Assembly: GCA_040255585.1 (NCBI GenBank) | Contig: JBDZVI010000079.1 | Location: 1-13,290 of the forward strand | DNA length: 13,290 nt | Reading direction: 5' to 3' | DNA from: JAAYYF01 sp040255585 | GTDB lineage: Bacteria > Deinococcota > Deinococci > Deinococcales > Trueperaceae | Shown here: positions 7,924-12,534 of the stretch, piece after piece | Numbering within the stretch: position 1 is the first letter of the stretch | How the letters are laid out: each line of letters begins with the position of its first letter | The notes under the pieces: model-generated | The model's input: only the letters and a program-made list of their open reading frames with translations | What the model was told of the DNA's origin: nothing | Databases searched by the model: none | Made by a program: the position numbers and the translations under genes

Positions 7924-7951
7924 CGGTCGGCGGCCGCACGGCCAGCGACCG
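7924..7951 (-). other. Hairpin in the ilvN-ilvC gap
   Basis: Nine bases past the ilvN stop, CGGTCG and CGACCG form an outer stem, and GGCC/GGCC an inner stem around a GTGC loop, separated by a 2x2 mismatch. No U-tract follows. A smaller 5-bp hairpin (7849-7861) lies just before the ilvC ribosome binding site. The rest of the 137-nt gap holds no gene and no clear promoter. A role in mRNA 3'-end protection or differential expression of ilvBN versus ilvC is possible but unproven. Confidence 0.4.
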
Positions 7952-7960
7952 GGCGGACGT

Positions 7961-8488
7961 TCAGCCGCTGGCGGTGCGCTCCAAGGCGATCCTGCCGGTG
8001 CGGATGAGCTCGATGATCCCGAACGGACGCATCTGCTCGATGAAGGCGTCCATCTTGTGCTCGTCGCCCGTCACCTCGAAGACGAGCGCGCTTCTCGCTA
8101 CGTCGAGGATGCGCGCCCTGAAGTCCTGGGCTATCTGCCTGATCTCCACGCGCTCGTCCGGGTTCTTGACGGAGACCTTGAGGAGCATGAGTTCGCGGTC
8201 GACGGAGCGACCGGTCGTATGGTTCACGACGGTCAGCACGTCGATGAGCTTCTGGAGCTGCTTCTCCACCTGCTCGATCGTGTCGTCCGGCCCGCTGACC
8301 ACGAAGGTCGTCCGGCTGATGCCGGGACGCTCCGACTGCGCGACGGAGAGCGACTCGATGTTGAAGCCGCGGCGCGCGAAGAGGCCGGCGATGCGCACGA
8401 GCACGCCCGGCTTGTCCCTGACGGCGACGCTGAGCACCTGCTGCTTGCTGCGAGCCTGGTCCTTCGACCCGTTGGACGACGCGCTCAC
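7961..8488 (-). CDS. ilvN: Acetolactate synthase, small (regulatory) subunit
   Basis: Regulatory partner of IlvB. It activates the catalytic subunit and confers valine feedback inhibition. The 175-residue protein has an ACT domain at about 17-90, with VLSVAVRDKPGVLVRIAGLFARRGFNIES followed by the strand SRTTFVV, and an ACT-like C-terminal half (RELMLLKVSV, then ALVFEVTGDEHKMDAFIEQMRPFGIIELIRTGRIAL). Both match the standard IlvN family. The start is GTG 8488, whose last two bases plus the following A form the ilvB TGA stop (a GTGA overlap). The two subunits are therefore translationally coupled, as expected for a fixed-stoichiometry complex. The first ~15 residues are a polar tail rich in Ser, Lys and Gln before the ACT fold. 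Confidence 0.95.
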   Translation of the reverse strand: MSASSNGSKDQARSKQQVLSVAVRDKPGVLVRIAGLFARRGFNIESLSVAQSERPGISRTTFVVSGPDDTIEQVEKQLQKLIDVLTVVNHTTGRSVDRELMLLKVSVKNPDERVEIRQIAQDFRARILDVARSALVFEVTGDEHKMDAFIEQMRPFGIIELIRTGRIALERTASG

Positions 8489-10191
8489 CTGGCCACCGTC
8501 TCGGGCTCGCGAGCCACAACGGGCTCGGGCTCCTGGTCACCGAGGATCATCTCGTCCACGCCGGCGCCCGCCGGGACCATCGGGAAGACCTTCTCTGCCT
8601 CGTAGACGAAGAAGTTGAGGAGCACGGGCTTCTTGGCCGCCACGGCGGCCTGGATGGCGCTCTTGGCCGTCTCGCGGTCGTGGATGTTGTGGCCCTCGAT
8701 GCCGTAGGCCTGCGCCAGCTTCGCGAAGTCGGGGTTCGAGTCGGCGAGGTAGATCTCGCTGTAGCGCTGCGCGTGGAAGAGTTCCTGCCACTGGCGCACC
8801 ATCCCGAGCACGCCGTTGTTCAGGATCGCGATCACCACGGGGAGGTTCTCCTTGTAGAGCGTGGCGAGCTCCTGGATGTTCATCTGGATGCTGCCGTCGC
8901 CGGCGATGAGGACGACGGTCTCGCCCTTGCGCGCGGTGGCGGCGCCGATGGCCGCCGGGAGGCCGAAGCCCATGGTGCCGAGCCCGCCGGACGTGATGAA
9001 GGAGCGCGCCTTGGTCGTCGGCAGCATGCGGGCGGCGAACATCTGGTGCTGCCCGACCTCGGTCGCCACGACGCAGTCGCCGCCCGTCGCCTCGCGCAGC
9101 ATGGCGAGGATCTCCTGCGAGACGAGCGGCTTGTCGAGCGCGTACTTCTCGGGATAGGTCGCCTTCCAGCCGGCCAGGGTCGCCCGCCACTCCCCTATGT
9201 CGAGGGGCCCGAGTTCCTGCGTGAGGCGCGGCAGCACGTCGCGCAGGTCGCCGACCACGGGAACGTGCGCCTTGACGAGCTTGCTTATCTCGGCCGGGTC
9301 GATGTCGATGTGCACGACCGTGGCGTTGGGCGCGAAGCGGCTGATCTTGCCCGTCACGCGGTCGTCGAAGCGCAGGCCCGCCCCGAGGATGAGGTCGCAG
9401 TGGCTGATGGCCTTGTTGGCCGACACGGTGCCGTGCATGCCTGGCATGCCGAGCGACTCGTCTGCCGCGGGCGGGTAGGCGCCGATGCCCATGAGGGTCG
9501 TGATGACCGGGATGCCGGTGCGCTCGACGAGCTCGGCTACCTCGCGGGGCGCCACCTGGCCGCCGCCGCCCACGATCATGACCGGGCGCTTGGCGGCCCG
9601 GACGGCCTCGGCGGCCTTGCGGATCTGGCCGGCGTGCCCGACGACCGTCGGCTTGTAGCCGGGGAGGTCGATCTCGGCGTCGAGCGAGCCGTCGTACTTG
9701 GCCAGCTGGACGTCCTTCGGGATGTCGACGAGCACGGGCCCCGGCCGGCCGGTCGACGCGATGTGGAACGCCTCGGCGATGACCCGCGGCAGCTCCTCCA
9801 CGCTCTTGACGAGGTAGTTGTGCTTGGTGACGGGCCCCGTGATGCCGTAGACGTCGGCCTCCTGGAACGCGTCGGTGCCGATCAGCCCGCTGACGACGTT
9901 GCCCGTGATGGCCACGACGGCCGACGAGTCCATCATGGCCGTCGCGAGGCCCGTGACCAGGTTGGTCGCCCCGGGTCCGGACGTGGCGAAGCAGACGCCG
10001 ACCTTGCCGCTCGCACGGTAGTAGGCGTCGGCCATGTGCGCGCCGCCCTGCTCGTGCCTGACGAGGATGTGCTTGATGGGCGAATCGTAGAGCGCGTCGT
10101 AGATGGGCATGATGGCACCACCCGGATGACCGAAGATCACCTCCACGCCGTGTCGCTCGAGGAGCTTCATCAAGACTTCCGAACCTGTCAT
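8485..10191 (-). CDS. ilvB: Acetolactate synthase, large (catalytic) subunit
   Basis: A ThDP/FAD enzyme that joins two pyruvates to acetolactate, or pyruvate plus 2-oxobutyrate to acetohydroxybutyrate. The 568 residues show the whole biosynthetic family pattern: catalytic Glu47 in RHEQGGAHMADAY, FATSGPGATNLVTG, the FAD domain with LILGAGLRFDDRVTGK, EVGQHQMFAAR, SGGLGTMGFGLPAAIGA, and the ThDP/Mg motif beginning GDGS (431-434) and ending NN (458-459), then GMVRQWQ. FAD-domain and quaternary features favour anabolic AHAS over catabolic ALS, and the adjacent ilvN confirms it. The frame stays open to an ATG at 10284, but the start is set at ATG 10191. A strong GGAGGT lies 6 nt before it, MTGSEVLMKLLERHG is the usual N-terminus, and the extension would run through the terminator hairpin. 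The C-terminus carries a short acidic/proline tail (EPEPVVAREPETVAR). Confidence 0.97.
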   Translation of the reverse strand: MTGSEVLMKLLERHGVEVIFGHPGGAIMPIYDALYDSPIKHILVRHEQGGAHMADAYYRASGKVGVCFATSGPGATNLVTGLATAMMDSSAVVAITGNVVSGLIGTDAFQEADVYGITGPVTKHNYLVKSVEELPRVIAEAFHIASTGRPGPVLVDIPKDVQLAKYDGSLDAEIDLPGYKPTVVGHAGQIRKAAEAVRAAKRPVMIVGGGGQVAPREVAELVERTGIPVITTLMGIGAYPPAADESLGMPGMHGTVSANKAISHCDLILGAGLRFDDRVTGKISRFAPNATVVHIDIDPAEISKLVKAHVPVVGDLRDVLPRLTQELGPLDIGEWRATLAGWKATYPEKYALDKPLVSQEILAMLREATGGDCVVATEVGQHQMFAARMLPTTKARSFITSGGLGTMGFGLPAAIGAATARKGETVVLIAGDGSIQMNIQELATLYKENLPVVIAILNNGVLGMVRQWQELFHAQRYSEIYLADSNPDFAKLAQAYGIEGHNIHDRETAKSAIQAAVAAKKPVLLNFFVYEAEKVFPMVPAGAGVDEMILGDQEPEPVVAREPETVAR

Positions 10192-10197
10192 CCCCTT

Positions 10198-10203
10198 ACC
10201 TCC
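10198..10203 (-). promoter_or_regulatory. Ribosome binding site of ilvB
   Basis: GGAGGT on the minus strand with 6-nt spacing to ATG 10191. It decides the start against the longer open frame that begins at 10284. Confidence 0.85.
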
Positions 10204-10242
10204 GAGGGCTGCCGCCGCGTTGAGCCTTCTTTCGAGCCGTTC

Positions 10243-10282
10243 AAAACGAAGAACCCCGCCGTGCTCGAGTCCGGCGGGGTTC
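10243..10282 (-). terminator. Intrinsic terminator inside the ilvB leader (probable attenuator)
   Basis: On the minus strand, GAACCCCGCCG and CGGCGGGGTTC form a perfect 11-bp stem around a 10-nt loop (10271-10262), followed at once by TTCGTTTT. Read on the plus strand, no T-run follows, so it is directional towards ilvB. It sits between the predicted ilvB promoter and the ilvB start with no other confident gene to terminate, which is the position of a conditional attenuator. The TTC end of the 3' arm plus TTCG (10253-10247) could alternatively pair with CGAAAGAA (10234-10227), with one bulged A. That pairing would melt the terminator base and is a candidate antiterminator, though weak. Confidence 0.75.
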
Positions 10283-10302
10283 ATTGGCAGGCTTGACGTT
10301 GA

Positions 10303-10374
10303 CTAGCCGGCACGACCCCACGAGCTGGTAATTAGGCCCCAGCTGGTGATCGCTCCTGACCGAGAAACCGTCAT
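10303..10374 (-). CDS. Candidate leader peptide of the ilvB operon (23 codons)
   Basis: ATG 10374 lies 8 nt after the -10 box, at or within 1-2 nt of the predicted transcript start, so the message would be effectively leaderless. The TAG stop (10305-10303) is about 20 nt before the terminator stem. The middle of the peptide reads AITSWGLITSSWG, a near-duplicated ITS-W-G block, with Val3, Ile9, Leu14 and Ile15 as branched-chain residues. Leu14 uses CTA and Ile15 uses ATT, codons that appear uncommon in the neighbouring genes. It lacks the long Leu/Val/Ile run of classic ilv leaders, so the call is tentative. It could equally be non-coding leader with repeated binding sites. Confidence 0.35.
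   Translation of the reverse strand: MTVSRSGAITSWGLITSSWGRAG
10323..10350. repeat. Imperfect direct repeat AGCTGGTrAT in the ilvB leader
   Basis: AGCTGGTAAT (10323-10332) and AGCTGGTGAT (10341-10350) match at 9 of 10 positions with an 18-nt period. Within the same stretch AGCTGG (10323-10328) and CCAGCT (10339-10344) form a 6-bp inverted repeat. It lies about 25-52 nt into the predicted ilvB transcript. It may be operator half-sites, an RNA hairpin competing with the terminator, or simply a product of the duplicated leader codons. Confidence 0.45.
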
Positions 10375-10382
10375 TGCCGGGA

Positions 10383-10412
10383 ACTATAAGGGCGTCTGGA
10401 GCGCGGTGTCAA
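10383..10412 (-). promoter_or_regulatory. Strong sigma-70-type promoter of the ilvBNC-leuA-cimA operon
   Basis: Minus strand TTGACA (10412-10407, perfect -35) and TATAGT (10388-10383, 5/6 to the -10 consensus) with an 18-nt spacer, standing out in very GC-rich surroundings. Transcription would start around 10376-10374. This is the best promoter in the window and it reads towards ilvB, about 184 nt away. Confidence 0.75.
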
Positions 10413-10613
10413 CCCGGCCCGCGCGCTCAGGAGCGGTGGTTCGTCCGCGCCCCGCGCCGCCGACCCCTGCCCTACCGGGGCAGCCGCGTATGAAGCCGCG
10501 CCGCTCCGCCTCCGACGGCCGGGGTCGCGCGCCGGCGCCGAAGTGACGTCGGCACATGGCCGGAGGCCTTGCCGGGCGCACAATCAGGTAGTCCTGCTGG
10601 CGGGAGGTTCGTC
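10413..10613. other. Non-coding stretch between the ilvB promoter and spoVS
   Basis: About 200 GC-rich bases with no supported gene. A 6-bp hairpin (CTGCCC/GGGCAG, 10467-10483) without a U-tract is present. GGAGG motifs occur at 10562-10566 and, as GGGAGG, at 10602-10607; only the second is well placed for a start, that of spoVS. I find no convincing plus-strand promoter for spoVS. Confidence 0.5.
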
Positions 10614-10958
10614 ATCGAAATCCTACGTGTCTCCGGCTCGTCTCGTCCGAACTCCGTGGCCGGCGCCATCGCGGCGCTGATGCGGAGCGAACGCGAGGTC
10701 GAGGTCCAGGCCATCGGCCCCCAGGCAGTCAACCAGGCAGTGAAGGCGATCGCCATCTCCCGCTCGTACCTCGAGAACGACCGGCTCGACCTGTACGCCG
10801 TGCCGTCGTTCGTGCGCCTCGAACTGCTCGGCGAGGAGCGCACGGCCGTGCGTTTCCTCGTTACGGCCAGGCAGTTGCCGGAACGGGAGGCGCCGAGCGG
10901 CGCGGCCCGGTCCGCGCCGGGCGGCGGACGGCAGGACGAGACCGACGAGCCAGATTGA
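10614..10958 (+). CDS. spoVS: SpoVS/Alba-like protein (stage V sporulation protein S family), apparent AUC start
   Basis: The first ~86 residues align with Bacillus SpoVS across its length: EILRVSGSSRPNSVAGAIAAL, then EVQAIGPQAVNQAVKAIAISRSYL, DLYAVPSFVRLELLGEERTAVRFLV. SpoVS is a small Alba-fold protein, presumed to bind nucleic acid. Homologues exist in non-sporulating Deinococcota such as Thermus, where the role is unknown. Here a ~28-residue Gly/Ala/Asp-rich, probably disordered tail is added. The position matching the family's Met1 is an AUC codon, with GGGAGG (10602-10607) at ideal 6-nt spacing. No ATG or GTG lies in frame upstream. The only canonical alternative is TTG 10569, which would add 15 residues and has a purine motif only 2 nt away. 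I therefore place the start at 10614, with moderate confidence in the start and high confidence in the family. Confidence 0.88.
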   Translation: MEILRVSGSSRPNSVAGAIAALMRSEREVEVQAIGPQAVNQAVKAIAISRSYLENDRLDLYAVPSFVRLELLGEERTAVRFLVTARQLPEREAPSGAARSAPGGGRQDETDEPD

Positions 10959-11050
10959 CCTCACCGTCTGTTGACAGGCGGCCTACTCATGGACCCGACT
11001 GCGTTGGGAGCGGTCTCGATCACATAGACGGAGCGCGTGTGACCGCGCTG

Positions 11051-11080
11051 TAACCTGGTCTCGTGAGCGGTGCGGAGTGA
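11051..11080 (+). promoter_or_regulatory. TANNNT box and five-codon mini-ORF overlapping the rsmB start
   Basis: TAACCT (11051-11056) resembles a -10 box. Six nt later GTG 11063 opens a five-codon frame that ends TGA at 11078-11080, overlapping the rsmB GTG (11077-11079) in a GTGA arrangement. If leaderless initiation occurs at 11063, ribosomes would terminate and reinitiate on rsmB. No matching -35 is visible, so this is suggestive only. Confidence 0.3.
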
Positions 11081-12405
11081 GTGGCACTAGGCCTGGCGCG
11101 GCGAGGCCGGCTGATAGGTCGCCCGGCGCGGTTCCGGGCGACGGACCGAGGCGTACGGTGCTCACCGTCATGGCGCGCCTGCGTGGCGGCGCCTTCCTCG
11201 CGCCGACGCTCCACGAGGTACTCAGCGCTTCACCCTTCGACCGCGTTGACAGGGCCCTCGTGACCGACCTCGGTTATGGCGCCGCCCGGCGCATGTTGCA
11301 GCTCGACGCGGTGCTGGCGCCGCTGCTCAAGCGACCGGACCGGCTGCCCGCCGGGGTGAGCGACGCCCTGCGCCTTGGCGCCTTCGAGATCCTCTATCGC
11401 GGCACGCCCCCCTACGCCGCCGTCGACGCCTGGGTGCGCATCGTCAAGCGCGAGGCTCCAGGGTTGGCCGGGCTCGTGAACGCGGTACTCAGGCGGGTCC
11501 GCCCGCTGCCCGATGACGCCGCCCCCGCGGTGCGCGCCTCCCTACCCGATTGGCTGTTCACCAGCATCGCCGCTGCCGTCGGGGAGCACGCCCAGCTGGC
11601 CTGCGAGGCCATGCTCGACCCCGAGCCGCTGTGGCTGACGGCCTTCGATGGCGCAGCCGCCCGCGTCGCCCTCGAGTCGGATGGCGCCAGCGTCGTCGAA
11701 CACGGCTCGTCGCCCCGGGGCGGCCCCACCTCTCTACGGGTCATGGCTCCCGTCAGCGTCGACCGCCTTGCCGCGTTCACGAGCGGCCTGGTTCAGCCGC
11801 AGAACCCCGCTTCCTTGCGGGTGGCGCTGCTGCTGAACCCCTCCCCCGGCAGCCGCGTGCTTGACCTGGCCAGCGGACGTGGCGTGAAGACCGCGGTGCT
11901 GGCCGCCTTGGGCGCCGACGTGTGCGCCGTAGAGCTCGACCCGCGCCGTTCCGCCGACGCCGAGCGCAACCTGCGGCGGCTGGGACTGGCGGCCAGGCAC
12001 GTCGGCGCCGACCTCACCGGCCCGCTCGACCTTCCCCCCGCCCCGTACGTGCTGCTTGACGCCCCGTGCAGCGGCACGGGCACGCTGCGGGGCCATCCGG
12101 AGATCAAGCTGCGGCTCGCCCCGACCGACGTGACGGCGGCGGCCGAGAAGCAGACGCTCATGCTGAGGACGGCGGCCAAGGTCGTGGAGCCGGGGGGCCT
12201 CCTCCAGTACGCGGTCTGTTCCCTCACACCGGAGGAAGGTCCGCGCGTGATGGAGCGGTTCCTGGCGTCCGGCGGCGGCGCGGTGTTCACCCCCGAGTCG
12301 TTCGACCTCGGCCTGCCTGGCCACGTGGCTGGCCCGGGCCAGTACGTGCTTCCGCTCGGCGGGCTCGACGGCTTCTACGTGGCGCGCTTGCGTAGGAGCG
12401 CCTAG
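11077..12405 (+). CDS. rsmB: 16S rRNA (cytosine-967-C5)-methyltransferase, RsmB/Sun family
   Basis: A SAM-dependent m5C methyltransferase acting on 16S rRNA during ribosome assembly. The 442 residues comprise an N-terminal NusB-like RNA-binding domain (~26-145, with DRALVTDLGYGAARR and LRLGAFEILYRGTPPYAAVDAWVRIVKR, then LVNAVLRRV), a linker, and a C-terminal Rossmann methyltransferase. The latter shows QPQNPASLRVALLL, the SAM motif VLDLASGRGVKT (261-272), the acidic strand VELDP, DAPCSGTGTLRGHPEIKLR with release Cys331, and YAVCSLTPEEG with the expected nucleophile Cys381. Both catalytic cysteines are present. The SAM loop departs from the usual CAAPGGKT. The start GTG 11077 leaves a ~25-residue Pro/Arg-rich lead. 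GTG 11158 or ATG 11170 are later alternatives that would cut close to the NusB domain. The gene follows spoVS after 118 nt. Confidence 0.93.
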   Translation: MSGTRPGAARPADRSPGAVPGDGPRRTVLTVMARLRGGAFLAPTLHEVLSASPFDRVDRALVTDLGYGAARRMLQLDAVLAPLLKRPDRLPAGVSDALRLGAFEILYRGTPPYAAVDAWVRIVKREAPGLAGLVNAVLRRVRPLPDDAAPAVRASLPDWLFTSIAAAVGEHAQLACEAMLDPEPLWLTAFDGAAARVALESDGASVVEHGSSPRGGPTSLRVMAPVSVDRLAAFTSGLVQPQNPASLRVALLLNPSPGSRVLDLASGRGVKTAVLAALGADVCAVELDPRRSADAERNLRRLGLAARHVGADLTGPLDLPPAPYVLLDAPCSGTGTLRGHPEIKLRLAPTDVTAAAEKQTLMLRTAAKVVEPGGLLQYAVCSLTPEEGPRVMERFLASGGGAVFTPESFDLGLPGHVAGPGQYVLPLGGLDGFYVARLRRSA

Positions 12406-12430
12406 CTGGGAGCGTCCGGCTGAAGGCGAG

Positions 12431-12460
12431 CGCTGCGGCGGCGCCGGCGCCGCCGCAGCG
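12431..12460. terminator. 30-nt perfect palindrome downstream of rsmB, probable terminator hairpin
   Basis: All 15 base pairs mirror around 12445/12446, and the arms are almost pure G/C. GAGC (12428-12431) and GCTC (12462-12465) could extend a related fold with a small bulge. It begins 25 nt after the rsmB stop. Only two T's follow on the plus strand, so termination would depend on stem strength or a factor. Confidence 0.55.
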
Positions 12461-12476
12461 GCGCTCTTACGGGTCA

Positions 12477-12507
12477 GCTCACGGCTGCGGGCCCGCTCAC
12501 GGCTGCG
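12477..12507. repeat. 13-bp exact direct repeat upstream of the MBL-fold gene
   Basis: GCTCACGGCTGCG occurs at 12477-12489 and again at 12495-12507, an 18-nt period, just before the candidate -10 box of the next gene. It may be a pair of regulator half-sites on one face of the helix (about 1.7 turns, so not perfectly in phase) or a chance slip duplication. Confidence 0.5.
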
Positions 12508-12523
12508 CACGCACGCGAAGGGG

Positions 12524-12529
12524 TAGCCT
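12524..12529 (+). promoter_or_regulatory. TANNNT (-10-like) box next to the MBL-fold start
   Basis: TAGCCT ends 5 nt before ATG 12535. No Shine-Dalgarno lies in front of that ATG. The arrangement is that of a leaderless transcript, a mode known to be common in Deinococcus. No clear -35 is seen. Confidence 0.4.
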
Positions 12530-12534
12530 GGTCC

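Noticed and set aside
7824..8540. ilvC frame open far upstream, which would give a 571-residue protein
   Set aside because: The extension overlaps ilvN in another frame and has random-looking Arg-rich sequence. MANIYYDS is the normal IlvC start.
10192..10284. ilvB start at ATG 10284 (31 extra residues)
   Set aside because: It would run through the terminator hairpin and lacks a ribosome binding site, whereas ATG 10191 has GGAGGT at ideal spacing.
8680..10296. 538-codon plus-strand frame opposite ilvB
   Set aside because: The ilvB frame encodes an unmistakable acetolactate synthase, and the antisense translation has biased composition and no recognisable fold.
10204..10375. T-box riboswitch in the ilvB leader
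   Set aside because: The conserved T-box core (AGGGUGGNACCGCG) and Stem I features are not present. GGGGTCGTGCCGGC is only a faint resemblance.
10346..10546. 66-codon plus-strand frame between ilvB and spoVS
   Set aside because: It overlaps the ilvB promoter in antisense, has no ribosome binding site and its composition is Pro/Arg/Ala-rich. No family resemblance.
10971..10976. TTGACA as a -35 element for rsmB
   Set aside because: No acceptable -10 hexamer lies 16-19 nt downstream.
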